NCBI GenBank assembly: GCA_902798915.1
Contig: CADBYM010000019.1
Span: forward strand, 1 to 54,791
Source: an uncultured Coriobacteriaceae bacterium
GTDB lineage: Bacteria > Actinomycetota > Coriobacteriia > Coriobacteriales > Atopobiaceae
Length of the DNA stretch: 54,791 bases
Direction: 5' to 3'
The notes beneath the pieces were generated by a model. The model did no database searches, was not told where the DNA came from, and saw only the letters and a program-made list of their open reading frames with translations. Shown one piece after another: positions 1 through 10,722 of the stretch. Each line of letters starts with the position of its first letter. Position 1 is the first letter of the stretch. The translations under genes were made by a program, and so were the position numbers.

Positions 1-151
1 TGACGTAGGCGACGTTTTCGAACATGGCTCCGGCGGCATGCCTCAGCAGGTGCGTCTTTCCACACTGGCGCACGCCGCGAACGAGCAGTGGCTTTCTGTT
101 TGGCCGGTTTTTCCACTCCATCAGCGCCACTTCGTACTTTCGTCTGAGCAT
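1..151 (-). CDS. AAA ATPase (DUF4143/AAA_14 type), N-terminal part, runs off the window
   Basis: Only the first 50 codons are inside the window. Read on the minus strand from an ATG at 151, the protein begins MLRRKYEVALMEWKNR and contains a Walker A loop GVRQCGKT at about residues 30-37, preceded by PLLVR. This start-plus-P-loop arrangement is that of the AAA_14/DUF4143 family of ATP-binding proteins, which are common and of unclear cellular role in gut bacteria. A long perfect inverted repeat stands 41-83 bp upstream and may be its operator. The rest of the gene lies beyond position 1, so completeness cannot be judged. Confidence 0.7.
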   Translation of the reverse strand, partial: MLRRKYEVALMEWKNRPNRKPLLVRGVRQCGKTHLLRHAAGAMFENVAYV

Positions 152-191
152 GACCCTCCCCACATTGGTCAGTAGGCAGATAGATGCACTT

Positions 192-234
192 TTAACGCAG
201 TTTATTTCGTTATAAGCGAAATAAACTGCGTTAA
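192..234. promoter_or_regulatory. 18-bp perfect inverted repeat upstream of the AAA ATPase
   Basis: Arms at 192-209 and 217-234 are exact reverse complements (each contains AACGCAGTTTATTTCG or its complement) around a 7-base loop. It is AT-rich compared with its surroundings and lies between the start of the gene at 151 and the stop of the gene ending at 288. It could be an operator for a dimeric regulator, a hairpin terminator for the gene to its right (no U tract), or both. The operator reading is an inference. Confidence 0.5.
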
Positions 235-287
235 TAGTACCTCACTTTGGGCCAAAAAGCTCATGCCCGAAGCCCGATTGGTCTACC

Positions 288-2105
288 TCACAATCCAAGC
301 AGGTACTCCTCGACGTTGACGTAGTCGATTCCCAAGCCAAGTGGATCGGGAAGGGTCGACCCGCGATACAGCACGTGTCGCTCAACCGATTGCGCCCCGT
401 AGGCATCAACCAGCGCTGTCACGACCTCCGCATTCGTAAGATGCCTCGTCTGCCCCAACGCCACCTTTTCGGAGTGTTTTATCTCATATAGGTCGAGCGC
501 TTGCGTTGCGTGGTCGTAGGAAACCATGTCGAACTCGTAGAAACAAGCCTTGCCGGAAGGCAGCATGTTGCCGCTTAGCTTGAACACCTCAAGCCGCGCA
601 TCGGGCTCCTCACCCGCTGGCCTCCATTCCCAGCCCCCGCGCGCCGCGACGGTCTCGTGGAGCACGATTTCCTCGAGCATTCGCCCAAGGACGTCCGCTT
701 CAATCGTGTTGAGCACCAAGGTTTGCTCGGCCTGCGTGAGTGCCAAAAACGTGCCGTTATTCCGCAGCACGTCCATCAGCTCCAATGCCTGAGAGTACCT
801 GAGCCCCGGCTGCGTCACCGTCTCCGCACGCAGGGGCACGGCTCCCGGCTCGAGCGAGCGAACCTCGTAATCTGCGAAGACCTCAATCACGTGCAGCCAG
901 TTGCACACCTCGGCACGAGCGGCCGCACTCACCTCGACATGAGTCGGATTGGGATCGAATACGTCGAGCGCCGACATAAGTGAGGCGGTGATGCCCTCCA
1001 CATCAATATCGTGAGCATCGAGGGGCGACGCTTCGGCCATGCGGGCGCGAAGCAGCTGCCGTGCCGAGCCAAGGTCCGCCGACTTGAACGCCCGGTCGAT
1101 GCTCTTTCGCGCGAACGAGTGGTTCTCCTGCTGAACCACCCGGTTGATCACGTTCGTCAGCTCGTCGGCATCCCACAGCTCCACAAGGTTACGCATGTTG
1201 CGTCCATCCCTATAGAACTCGAGACCGTGCTGGATGTTGTGGGCAATGGCGGAGTCAACGTAGGCATAGGTCGCGTGCGAGTCGCGAAAGGACGATCGCG
1301 AGCGCCGTCCTCCCCTTTGCATGGTGCCACCATAGCGTATGTACTCATCAACGCTCGTCGTGCCAAGGACCTGCGCATGCTCGTGATAGGGAATCCAGGT
1401 GGTGTGTATCGTCGTCGTGCGGTCGTAGAGCGAAGTTCCCTCGGCAAACCAAAAGGAGAGGGAATCCGTTCCTGAAAGGACGATCCTTATTCCCAGCCGC
1501 GCATAGATGTCCGCAAGAGGCGCGGCTCCTTCCGAAAAATCCTCAAGGAGGGTGACCTCGTCCACGAAGACGAAACGATAGCCCAAACGGGAGAGGGTCT
1601 TCATGTCCTGTAGAAGCGCTTCAAGCGTGTCGCGCACCTTTACCTCGATGAACGCGGCGTCGCCACGGTCCTTGTCGTTCATTCGCGCGATGGTTTGGAG
1701 CATAGCCGTGGACTTGCCGGTTCGCCGCAGCCCATACATTACGCAGACCCTCGGCTCGCTGCTTCGCAGGTACGTCCTTACGTCTTCGCAGAAGTGCCTC
1801 TCCCTCCACGTAGACACGCTTGCGCACATGAGGTTGAGCTCTTCGCCCGTGTAGACGTCCAGGTTGAAGACCTCCCCTTCCTCACCCATTCCCCGCATGG
1901 CCTCGAGCCTCCTCTCCAAACAATTCCTTTCGGCAATGAGACGCTTAACCGCAGGCAACTGCTCCTCGTGAACCACACGCGACCGCACCTTACCGCCCTC
2001 GCGCCACTGCAGATACGTGTAGGTGTGTCCTTTTATGGTCTTGCGCGTAAGGTTGCCTTGGGGCAGCTGCTTTATGCGTTCGCGTATGTCTCCCAGGTCC
2101 TCCAT
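288..2105 (-). CDS. AAA ATPase with C-terminal nuclease-like region (ATP-binding protein)
   Basis: A 605-residue protein. The N-terminal ~60 residues (LPQGNLTRKTIKG...YLQWREGGKV) resemble a short helical module seen in front of some ATPases and toxin-antitoxin-like proteins. A P-loop GLRRTGKST follows at about residue 125 and a Walker B-like FVFVDEV at about 180, matching archaeal-type AAA/DUF4143 ATPases. The C-terminal part includes a YEFDMVSYD...LYEIKHS stretch that looks like a PD-(D/E)xK nuclease fold (D, then E-x-K), as in DUF4143/DUF234 proteins. I chose the ATG at 2105 because homology-like sequence begins there; longer starts at 2129 or 2180 add unrelated residues. It follows the decayed BREX genes by 105 bp on the same strand. 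A remnant copy lies at 38054-38385. Substrate unknown. Confidence 0.72.
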   Translation of the reverse strand: MEDLGDIRERIKQLPQGNLTRKTIKGHTYTYLQWREGGKVRSRVVHEEQLPAVKRLIAERNCLERRLEAMRGMGEEGEVFNLDVYTGEELNLMCASVSTWRERHFCEDVRTYLRSSEPRVCVMYGLRRTGKSTAMLQTIARMNDKDRGDAAFIEVKVRDTLEALLQDMKTLSRLGYRFVFVDEVTLLEDFSEGAAPLADIYARLGIRIVLSGTDSLSFWFAEGTSLYDRTTTIHTTWIPYHEHAQVLGTTSVDEYIRYGGTMQRGGRRSRSSFRDSHATYAYVDSAIAHNIQHGLEFYRDGRNMRNLVELWDADELTNVINRVVQQENHSFARKSIDRAFKSADLGSARQLLRARMAEASPLDAHDIDVEGITASLMSALDVFDPNPTHVEVSAAARAEVCNWLHVIEVFADYEVRSLEPGAVPLRAETVTQPGLRYSQALELMDVLRNNGTFLALTQAEQTLVLNTIEADVLGRMLEEIVLHETVAARGGWEWRPAGEEPDARLEVFKLSGNMLPSGKACFYEFDMVSYDHATQALDLYEIKHSEKVALGQTRHLTNAEVVTALVDAYGAQSVERHVLYRGSTLPDPLGLGIDYVNVEEYLLGL

Positions 2106-2210
2106 GTTACGCCCCCATATTAACTTCATTGTAGTTAACGGGATGGTAGCACAGAACCTTTGCTCAGCGTGCGGACCCAAGTTCCATCCGGCCGTACATG
2201 CGACTAGGCG

Positions 2211-4475
2211 CTAGAAATCCATGCCGGAGGCACGATTGACCACATAGTCGCGCTCCCACACAGTCTTATAGGCATTCGATGCTCCCACGCGCCTGGACAC
2301 ACGCACGACAGCCACTCCCACCGAGTCAACGTCGTCGGTGAGGTCCAGCCGCACGTGGACTTTGCGATCATCGGCGCTCGCCGATGCGCTCGAAAGCTCG
2401 CGCGACATCTCTGACGCACTGAGCAGCCTTCCGTCCTTGGAATACACTCCCGCCTTGACGCTTGCGGGCGTAACCAGATCGCCAATCGGCTCCTCTTGGT
2501 ATAAAACGAGGAAGATGAACGCTCCCGTGATGTACGGGCTGCCGACGGAGAATGCCGAGACCCCGGCGGGATGTGCGGCAACGCTGGGCTTGGCTTGCTC
2601 GACGGTCACGACGGGCACCACACACTCCTGTGGAGACACGCCACCATGCACGAATCGTGCGCCGCTACCAGAGGGCCTGAACCTCATGGCGCCTCTGGGC
2701 GTTCCCACAAGGCGTGCACCCGTAAGCGAGAGCTCTGCGGAGGTGTACTCGATGAGAAGCGAGTTCTTTGGCAGTACGTCCGAGACGACGAATCGCCTGG
2801 TGCGCTCGGATTCCACGCCTTCCGCGCCTTTCAGGAGCTGCAGTCCACTGATGCCGGCATAGTCCTTTGCGCCGAGGTCGCGGTCCTGGTAGATGAATCC
2901 ATGGTCGCTCGTCACGAGCACGGTGCCACATCCAGCCATGAGGAGGCGCGCCGCGATCTGCTCAATCTCGGCGAGGGCATCTTCGACCGCCTTGAAGGTC
3001 TTGCGCTCGGTGGCCTGCTTGTCGCCCACGCGGTCGATGACGTTGTGGTAGACATACACGACGGGGGCGGACGCGATGGCGGCGGGAAGGTTCTGCGGCA
3101 GCTCGTCCGCCTGGTAGGCTTGCGAGCCTGGAATCGCGCCAGCTATGAGCGCCTGCCGTGCCTTCGTGCCGCCAGTCTGCGCGCCGCCCTTGGTGACGAG
3201 CGCGGTCGCGGGGTCGATTTCCATGGAGCCGGAAGGCAGCAGCGCCGCCATCCCGAGCTGGGTGTAGCTGGGAACCACGCCTATGCGAGCCTCGACCTTC
3301 GCCTTGCTCTTGCCGGCAAGGCCCTTCAGCTTGGAGGCGTTGAGGCGCTCGGTGAGGTCCACGGCACACTCGTAACGCAGGGCATCCGACACCACGACGC
3401 CCACGCGGTGGCCTGCCGTTGCCTCGGGAGCCCTGCGAGCCACGTAGTCTTGAAAGAAGTCCGTCTGCGAGGGCAGATCCCGCGTGGGCCATGGGCCGTC
3501 ATCGAGCAGGTGGTCTTGCCAGTGGGCCGCCCCATCTGAAAGAAACGCATCGTAGCGTGCCTCGACGGCCTCGACGGCGGGCAACAGCGTCTGGCCGAAG
3601 CGACCCTGTGCGACCATGCCGTAATGCAGGCGAAGCTCTCGGTATCGACGGTCAACCTCATACCACGAGGAGGCGTAGCCCTGCATGAGTTCTGCCATCG
3701 TTGTCGCCGCGGGCACCTCCGCACGATAGCACTTGAGCGCCTCCGAGAGCCGAGCGAGCGCGACAAGTGCCGAATAATGATGCTGGTAGGATGCCGCACA
3801 AGGCGCTCCCACCCGACGGGCAGCCAGGTCCTCCAGCGCCTTGAGGTCCAGAACTCCGCCGACGGCATCCTTGGCAAGCTCGGTAAGCATCCACTCGTCA
3901 GCTTGCGAGACATGCTGTACGGCGGAGAGCGCCTCGTACGACAGCGATGACTACGATGAGCCTTCTCGCCATGGCACGCGCCACATCGCGCGTCGTTCCC
4001 TCGCGGATGCCCAGAGCAGCCGCGCACATGGCGAATTCGAGCTTGGCGCGGTCGTCTTTGGGCAGCTCGCTCTGCGTGAGCGTCGTCATGCGCTCGTGAC
4101 TGTTGAAGAACGCCGCATGATCGGCCAAGACCTCAGCGAGCTCCGCTGGAATGCCGCACTCCTCAGCCCACACGCCCTCCTCCGAGCACGTGAAGCGCGC
4201 GGCGCGCAACACGAGGTCGTAGATGAGGTCCTCCGTACACTCAGGCTGCTCGCCCGCACGATAGATCACGAACTTCGCATGCGGCTCGTCGCGCAGGACA
4301 CGTCGCTTGGTGGCAAGCTCCGCATCGGTCGCGTCCACGATGGTGACGCCTGGCACCCGAGCGAAGACAAGATGTCGCGATACGCTCCGGATGCGTCCTG
4401 CCAAAGCACGAGCCTGCGGTTGCCCGCACACGTTGCCGCAAGCCGCTGGACGATGGTCGTGGTGTCTGAATCCAT
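2211..4475 (-). pseudogene. pglZ: pglZ, BREX alkaline-phosphatase-like protein, with two frameshifts
   Basis: PglZ is the phosphatase-fold core protein of BREX phage defence. The gene begins at the ATG at 4475 (MDSDTTTIVQRLAA...LVLWQDASGAYRDIL), nine bases after brxC and behind an AGGAGA ribosome site. The reading frame moves to another phase near 4340-4385 (continuing PGVTIVDATDAEL...) and returns to the first phase near 3930-3960 (YEALSAVQHVSQADEW, then MLTELAK at 3890). The long downstream part carries the metal-site motifs VVSDALRYE and TSDHGF typical of PglZ-A. The shifts look like a one-base deletion followed by a one-base insertion, so only the stretch between them is out of phase. About 755 codons in all, somewhat short for PglZ. 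Sequencing error is possible, but stops in brxA and brxC argue for real decay. Confidence 0.82.
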
Positions 4476-4484
4476 GAGTCTCTC

Positions 4485-7400
4485 CTAGCTCGTTACGATG
4501 TCGCCGCGTGCGATGGCCTCTTCTATGCGCCGCCGAATCTCGTCGGCATATGCAGCTGCGTCCTCGGGCGTCGAGAACACCGGCTTGGACCAGCCGCGCG
4601 GCACGAGACTGCGAGCGGACACCGTCTTGGGCGGATTGGGCGGCTGCTGCGGGTCGACCGACGGATCGTCATCGTCGTCATTCACGGGAGGTTTAGGCGG
4701 TTCGGGCTTCGGCGGCGTGAGAAGCGCAACGATCCTTGCGGTCTCGTTTCTTTGCAGCTCTCCCAGCAGCGCCTCGGCCTCGCGCTTCGTGGCGGCGTTG
4801 TCCGCCTTCCCAAGGCAGCTCGCGAAGATGTCCTCGAACTGGCGCACGTTCTCTTCGGGCACGGCGACGAAATCGTAGTTCTCGAGGTAGGACTGCTTGA
4901 GTCGCTCGATGCTCGCGCGAGCCTCCGAGCGCACCTTGGTAAGTGCGGCCGCCATCGTCTTGCGCGCGCGCACCATCTTCTTGTTTGCCTGCACCACCCT
5001 GCTCGTCGCATAGCAACTCTCGTCGGTGAGCGTCGCGCGAATCTCGTCTATGTCCTCCTGGCTCACGCCGAGGGCGACTGCCTCCGACGCCTCGGCCTGC
5101 ATGAAAGCACGCAAGTCGTCGTAGCGCTTCTGCATGCCATTGCCATTTGCGAATGCGGCCATCTTTCCCAGGTCCTTGTTGGCCGCATCATAGTCTGATG
5201 CCTCCCCGGGGAAGGTGCTCACCACCCATTGCCAGTCCTCTGCCATGCTCGCAAGGGAGTCGAGCTTGGCGATCTGCGCCTCGAATCGCGCGGCAAAGGG
5301 ATATGGTCTCGTAGCGGGAGTGTTCGCGCGATAGGCCTGAGCTTGTGCGCTCGCAAACGAGCGGAGCTGTTCGGCCATGGACTTGGGGTCGTCGGTCGCG
5401 GGCGTGGTGTCCATGAGAGAGCGCATCGCCGCCTTGAGACGGGCAAGCTCCTCGGGAGAGACGGCGTTGATCTTCTCGACCGTAAGCTTGTCGAGGTTCT
5501 GCTTCTTTTGAAGCACGGTGGCGAGCTCACCTGCAACTAGAGACTTGCCCGCACGCTTGACCTCCACACGATTAGACGCAAAGAGACGTGCCACTGCCGA
5601 GCGCGCCACAACCTCGGGCCAGCCGTACTCGTTCTTGGTGAAGGTGGCCGTCAGGCTACCAAAGTTGTCCCCCGCGATGGTGACGGTGCCCGCCGACGCA
5701 AGCAAGCAGATGAGCGAGAGCGCTGTTTCGCAATACTCGGGAAGCGCCATCCCCATCTGTGTGGAGATGGCTTCCTGCCCCACCTACTTGTCGGTGATGT
5801 TGTGCGTGACCTGCTGCAGCAAGGGATAGCTGCGACGCACGAGCTCGAGCTCCGCGCTTGCGACGGCATCCTTGCCCGAGCCCGTTACTTGCTCGGTGAT
5901 GTCGGCCCCACCCGCATTATACGAAGCATGCGTGAGCAAGTCGCGCATCTGTTCTTGCAAACGCGTGTAGAGCTTGCGGTTTGCCTGGCGCTTGTCGGCA
6001 AGAATAGCCTCGCGGACCTCCCCAGCGTTTTTGTTCAGATTGGTGTAGCGGTCAGTCTGCAGATGCGTGCGTACACCCACGAGGAAGGAACGGCTGTCGA
6101 CCAGGCGCACCGTGAGCGTCTTTGGCGGGGTGGGCACCATCTGAACGAGCTGGCCGACGACCGAGTAGTCGGTGACGATGTCCAACGTGAGGTCGTTGCG
6201 CTGTGAGCCCTTCCCCTCTCCGTCCACCTTGAGGTTCAAGGAGTAGGCATGCTCAAAGGATTCGTTCTTGTACGTCACGCGTGCGTTTCCCACGACGTCT
6301 TGGAAGAGCTTAGCTATGAGGTTGCGGTTTTCGGTGTCGCTAACCACGGTGTTGCGAATCTCGTTCTCGACTTCCTTCTTCTCGTCGGTGAGGTACTCGT
6401 ACACGTTGCCGTTGCGACGCACGTAGACCTGGCGCTCCAGCTCGTCGAGCGCGTCCTTGATCTGTGACTCGAGCTTGCCGGGGCTCTCGTTGAAAGAACC
6501 GTAGAGCAGCACGCGGATGTTGCCCGTCGTGGCGCGGAAGTCACGGCAGTACTTGACCAAGAGAAGCGACTTGAGCACGCGCACGGCCAGCGGGTTCTGC
6601 ACGCCGATGTTGTGCTCTGCCTGGCTTATTGCCGCGTAGAACTCGGTGCGGAAGCTGTTGCGCAGGCCCTCGAACATGAGGTCAAAGGACGCGAGGGCCT
6701 CACTCTCGGTCGAGGCTCCCCCGCGACAGAGCTCCTGCGCCACGTCTTGGAAGAAGCCGAGCATCGAGCGGGCGCCCGTCGAGTTGTGCTTGCCCGTGAA
6801 GGCGTCCTTGCGCGAGAGCTCGCGCATCGCCGTCATGAACACCTCGAACTGGTAGGGCACGAACGGGTAGGTGCCAAGGAAGTCGTCGAAGTCGCGGTAC
6901 TGCCCATAACGCTTGGCACCGTCTGAGAAGTCGAAGAGCACGCCGAAGTCCGCCTTGCGTTCCTTGTAGAGTTGTAGGTAGTCGGGCTCGGCGTCGGGCG
7001 ACTTCGCGAGCAGGCGGTCGCGTATGACCGTCTTTGCATCCTGGGAGGTCAGCGGCATCTTGAGGTTGAAGCGCGCCTGGATCTTTGTGAAGTCCTCGCC
7101 ACTGGCGTCGGTCATGTCGTTGACGATGCCCTCCATCGCTTCCTGCGAGGTCACGACAATCCAAGAGCTGCCGCAAATGGTGTTGAGCTCCTCTGCCACG
7201 CTCTGAAGGTTGACCATAAGGCGAGAGTTGCGCGCAATGAAGAGGCCTACCTCGTCAACGAAGAAGTTCAGCCGGAAGCCGGACTCATGCTGCTGCACAT
7301 AGTCGCGCACGCGCTCCGCGAACGAGCGGATGGAGGGGCTGTAGGTCTGGCGATAGTAGTCCACGATGTTTGCATTGGTGCCGGGCTCGCTTCCGCACGC

Positions 7401-8033
7401 CTCGTCGTATGCCCTGGATATGCCCACGGCCTTGGCGGGTGCGATGTTGCGGGCAAACATCCACGGCATATTGCAATACTTAGGTACGAGCGCTTTGAAC
7501 TCCTCGAGCTTCCCGATGCGGTCGAGGTCCCATTCGAGCTGGGCGATGTGCTGCTGGTCCCCGTCGAAGTAGCCGCAGTGCATGTTGAAGGCGCGGATGA
7601 ACGCTGCAAGGAGAGATCCGGAGTCCGAGCGTCCCTCGTTGGGAGCAATGTGGTCAATGTCAAAGAGCACGCTCTCGGACGGATGCCGGGCACGGGCCAC
7701 CTCCATGGCGCCCTTGAGCGATGGGTTGTTCTCCACCTTGGGCAGGATGTAGTCCATGGAGTGCTTGCCATCGACCATGCGATCCTCGAGCACCACGGCC
7801 AGTATCTTGAGGAGGTGCGATTTGCCCGAGCCGAAGAAGCCACTGATCCATGCTCCGTTGCCCACGGCGTTCGGCTCGTTGTACTCCTCGAAGAACTCGA
7901 GCAGATGCCGTTCCACCTCATTGGTGATAACGAACTCGTCGAGCTCGTTCGCGAGGTACTTGTCCTCGTCGGCCTTGACGACCGGGTCGATCGCACGGAA
8001 GATGTCCTTCTTGAATGTGTCTTGGATGAGCAT
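4485..8033 (-). pseudogene. brxC: brxC, BREX P-loop ATPase, interrupted by an in-frame TAG
   Basis: BrxC (PglY-like) is the ~1200-residue ATPase of BREX. The first 749 codons (8033-5787) start MLIQDTFKKDIFRAIDP and contain the P-loop GFFGSGKSH at residues 65-73 and an FVDEVG Walker B-like motif near 260. A TAG at 5784-5786 then interrupts the gene; the frame is unchanged and continues for another 432 codons through a helical, proline- and aspartate-rich tail to 4485. The codon after TAG is GTG, so re-initiation could yield a split protein, but a nonsense mutation (perhaps CAG to TAG) is simpler. Starts nine bases after brxB behind a GAGGAA site. The next gene is pglZ with no pglX between. Confidence 0.85.
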
Positions 8034-8042
8034 CTGTTCCTC

Positions 8043-8645
8043 CTAGAGGTCAAAGATGTTGGTCGCACGATAGTGGCCGCCCGTGTTGCCTTGCTCGATG
8101 TTGAGGATGTTGAGTGTAGGCGAGCCATCGAGAGCACGGTCATAGGAGCTTGGGAACCACAGGACCACGGGCTTGCGTGCGCTCATCAGGCCAATGACCT
8201 TGTTGGTACGCACAAAGGGAAAGATCTCTCCCGCCCCGCGGATGAAGAAGATGTCAGCCTCCGGATGCGCCTCGATCTCCTCGTTCACCTTGGGGGCGAG
8301 GACGTGCTCCGCGCTTGCGGCGTCCTGCAACATCGAGATCATCTCGTCGCGTGTGATCTGCCCCTCGACCTCGCAGATGGCCTCCCAATGGCAGGTTGCA
8401 TCGAGGTAGTCGAGGACGATCTGGTATAGGTCGATGATGTGTGCGCGGACGTTGCGGGCGGGAAGGTCGACCTTCGTGATTGCCTCCATGAGCTCGCCCG
8501 CAGCATCCTCTTGTGCTGGGTCGTACGGCAGCAGGTACTTGCCTTCTCGCAAGAGCCTCCCGCCGCGCCCGAGCAACGCATCGTCGGAGAGACGATCAAC
8601 AATAAACTGCCTCGCCTGCGAAATGTGGTCGAATTCCTTTCTCAC
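8043..8645 (-). CDS. brxB: BrxB, BREX protein (DUF1788)
   Basis: A 200-residue protein of the usual BrxB/DUF1788 length. It opens MRKEFDHISQARQFIVDRL and ends with PVVLWFPSSYDRALDGS...ATNIFDL, the characteristic DUF1788 C-terminus in which a 'lwfPg.yd' motif precedes the final strand. BrxB is a conserved structural component of BREX with no known enzymatic activity. Its ATG overlaps the brxA stop by four bases and it ends nine bases before brxC, so the three were one operon. It is the only BREX gene here with no visible lesion. Confidence 0.88.
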   Translation of the reverse strand: MRKEFDHISQARQFIVDRLSDDALLGRGGRLLREGKYLLPYDPAQEDAAGELMEAITKVDLPARNVRAHIIDLYQIVLDYLDATCHWEAICEVEGQITRDEMISMLQDAASAEHVLAPKVNEEIEAHPEADIFFIRGAGEIFPFVRTNKVIGLMSARKPVVLWFPSSYDRALDGSPTLNILNIEQGNTGGHYRATNIFDL

Positions 8646-9235
8646 CGAAGCGTCACCCCCGGGAAGATGTCGAGGTCATCGCGATGGTCAATGTCGATGA
8701 CGCGTGCGAAGTTGGGTGACGGGTGGATGGGAGTGATGTCACCTTGCTCCGAGACGAGATCGCATTCCACCAACATGCGGAACACCTGGTGGCGCATCTT
8801 CTTGCGCCCGGCTGGCGTCATGCGCTCGAGTTCCTCGTGAAGTGCCGCCTGTTCCTCAAAGAATGCCTCGTAGGCACCCTTGGTGTAGGTCGGGATGCCC
8901 GACTCGTAGCGTTCGCACAGGATGCTTTCGGAAAGGTCGTTGACAAACTCGTAGGTGCGACACACCGAGATCCACAGCATCGCAGACTGGTCATCACCAT
9001 AAGAATCAACTAGAAACTGGACCTCATCATCGGTGAGAGTGCGGAGTCGCTTGACGAGTTCGCCGGCCACACGCTTACGGGAGCTCTCTGCATTGAGTTA
9101 ATAGAGGTTCTCGTCAACGACCTGCTTGCGCGTCTTGTTCCAGTCTCTCAGTTCCAGATACATGCGAGCGGTCGTCAAAGTGTCGGGGCGCCGAACAGAC
9201 GAGCCGCTCATCGATAGGCAGTATTTGCTTGGCAT
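8642..9235 (-). pseudogene. brxA: brxA (DUF1819) with an in-frame ochre stop
   Basis: BrxA is a ~200-residue DNA-binding component of BREX. A start at 9235 (MPSKYCLSMSGS, preceded by AAGGA) reads through the conserved region ARMYLELRDWNKTRKQV and DENLY, hits TAA at 9098-9100, and continues in the same frame with LNAESSRKRVAGELVKRLRTLT to 8642. In relatives this point normally reads N-L-Y/L-Q, so a CAA-to-TAA change is the likely lesion. Translation from GTG at 9070 would give a 142-residue C-terminal fragment (BrxA without its first ~55 residues). First gene of the BREX operon. Confidence 0.8.
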
Positions 9236-9427
9236 TCTTGGTTCCTTCCCAACCTGAATGTACGTCGTTCAGTATAACAACTTGCATGCGGAAGGATTCA
9301 TGCTGTCAGCTAATGGCTGAACGGTTCCTGCGGGTGCTTCGTCAATCACTTCGCCCGCCGAAACGCGTCGAACGTCAATGTGGGGCGAGTCTATCATGAG
9401 ATTGATGCAATTCGAGAGGTTTATTCC

Positions 9428-9819
9428 ATGAACGTATTCGTTGCCCCCACAGACTGGAACTGGTACCAGTACCTCCGCAATCACAACATGACGGAGGTCG
9501 GTGTGCCATCACGGGCGAACGCACCGTGCCCGTCTTGCAGGCTGCGCACATACAGTCCTTCGCGTCGGACGGACCCAACACGGTGAACAACGGGTCGCTG
9601 CTCCGCTCGGACCTCCACGCCCTCTTTGATGCGGGATACATCACCGTCGAGAACGACCTTCGTGTCGTGGTGTCGCCGCGGTTGCATGATGACTTTGGCA
9701 ATGGAAAGGACTACTATCCCTACCACGGCAAACGCCTAGCAATCGTGCCAGACCAACAAATCCTCCGACCGGCGCGCGAGTACCTCGAGTGGCACCACGA
9801 GAACTGCTTCCTCGGCTGA
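9428..9819 (+). pseudogene. HNH endonuclease remnant (internal deletion and frameshift)
   Basis: The first 24 codons from 9428 (MNVFVAPTDWNWYQYLRNHN, behind GAGAGG) match the start of a common HNH restriction-type endonuclease. The reading then shifts near 9495-9510 into the frame that carries the C-terminal HNH part: ITGERTVPVLQAAHIQSF, then NNGSLLRSDLHALFDAGY and DYYPYHGK, ending at 9819. The middle ~150 residues expected for this family are missing, so this is a deleted gene. It sits between the decayed BREX operon and cas6. Confidence 0.72.
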
Positions 9820-9857
9820 CCGGCGCTGCATCGTGGTCCAGCGATGTCGCCCCTTAC

Positions 9858-10583
9858 TTATATAAGAGGCTCGTCGTTGATGCGGAACATCCCGAAGCCT
9901 TGGCTGTTCTTCGCGCCAAGTCCGCAGCAGTACAAGGTGGCAAGCAGCTGAGGATCGCACGCTATGATGAGGTCCCCTACCCAACCGGTCACGTACGTCC
10001 CTTTGAACCTCGTCACGCGCTTGCGCAGGGTCTCTGCCAGCGGAATGACCTGCAGTTCTTGGCTGCAGGTCAAGCCAAGTGCCGCCGCCTTGTGGCAGGC
10101 ATTTGTTCGCACATAATCGATCCAGCCTTCGTCGGTCGGCGCGAGCGGTGTCGCATGTCCATCCTCCAGCCCTCGTTCGGCGACCACCGCAGAAAGCATC
10201 GTCACCTTTGCCTGTCGGGGAAAGAGGAGCCGGTCGCAGCACTCAAGGTTCACCACTTGTAGCTCATGAGCGCCGATGCGCACGACACCGCGTGTCGCGA
10301 GCTGGCCGGCGAGCTCATCGAGCAAGTCCTCTACGGGTGTTCGCACCTCAAGCTCGACGAAGCGCTCGAATCGAATGGTGCGCTTCTTGGCATCGATGCT
10401 TGCCTTGCCCCTCAGCGGTCCAAACGTGAAGAGCCGCATCCCCTGTTCGCCAAAGCCCCCATCGTGCAGCTGCGGCATGCCGTCTCGCCAGCAACTGTAC
10501 AGCAATCCCTGCACCAACTCGTTGTAAGCGAGCGGCAAGATGATGGGTCTCGGCGTACGAAAGGTGATGTGCAACGCTCTCAT
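9858..10583 (-). CDS. cas6: Cas6 CRISPR RNA endoribonuclease
   Basis: A 241-residue Cas6-family RAMP protein, which cuts precursor crRNA within each repeat. It begins MRALHITFRTPRPIILPLAYNE, as Cas6 proteins do, and ends with the family's glycine-rich loop GLGAKNSQGFGMF at about residues 220-232. The ATG at 10583 has a GGAG site just upstream. It is transcribed divergently from the cas10 operon, with which it shares a 139-bp intergenic region. Histidines near the N-terminal half could be catalytic, but I cannot assign the exact residue. It is the only processing enzyme in the window, so it should serve both arrays. Confidence 0.88.
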   Translation of the reverse strand: MRALHITFRTPRPIILPLAYNELVQGLLYSCWRDGMPQLHDGGFGEQGMRLFTFGPLRGKASIDAKKRTIRFERFVELEVRTPVEDLLDELAGQLATRGVVRIGAHELQVVNLECCDRLLFPRQAKVTMLSAVVAERGLEDGHATPLAPTDEGWIDYVRTNACHKAAALGLTCSQELQVIPLAETLRKRVTRFKGTYVTGWVGDLIIACDPQLLATLYCCGLGAKNSQGFGMFRINDEPLI

Positions 10584-10722
10584 GTTTGCTCCGATTGTCG
10601 AATCGTCTTGTTCAGCTACAGCAACGACAGTTGTAAAACGTTAGCATAGGACGATGACCCAAGTTTTGCTGCTTTCCCTAAATCTCGGCCAGAGACGCAG
10701 ATACCATGGTGGAGGTGACCAA
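10584..10722. promoter_or_regulatory. Divergent promoter region between cas6 and the cas10 operon
   Basis: 139 bp without a gene between cas6 (minus) and the MYG1-like gene (plus). It must contain promoters in both directions, but I see no consensus -10/-35 pair. The plus-strand gene is preceded by a strong GGAGGTGA ribosome site at 10711-10718. Confidence 0.4.

Noticed and set aside
8723..9013. Plus-strand frames opposite brxA/brxB
   Set aside because: Antisense to well-matched BREX genes, with no motifs.
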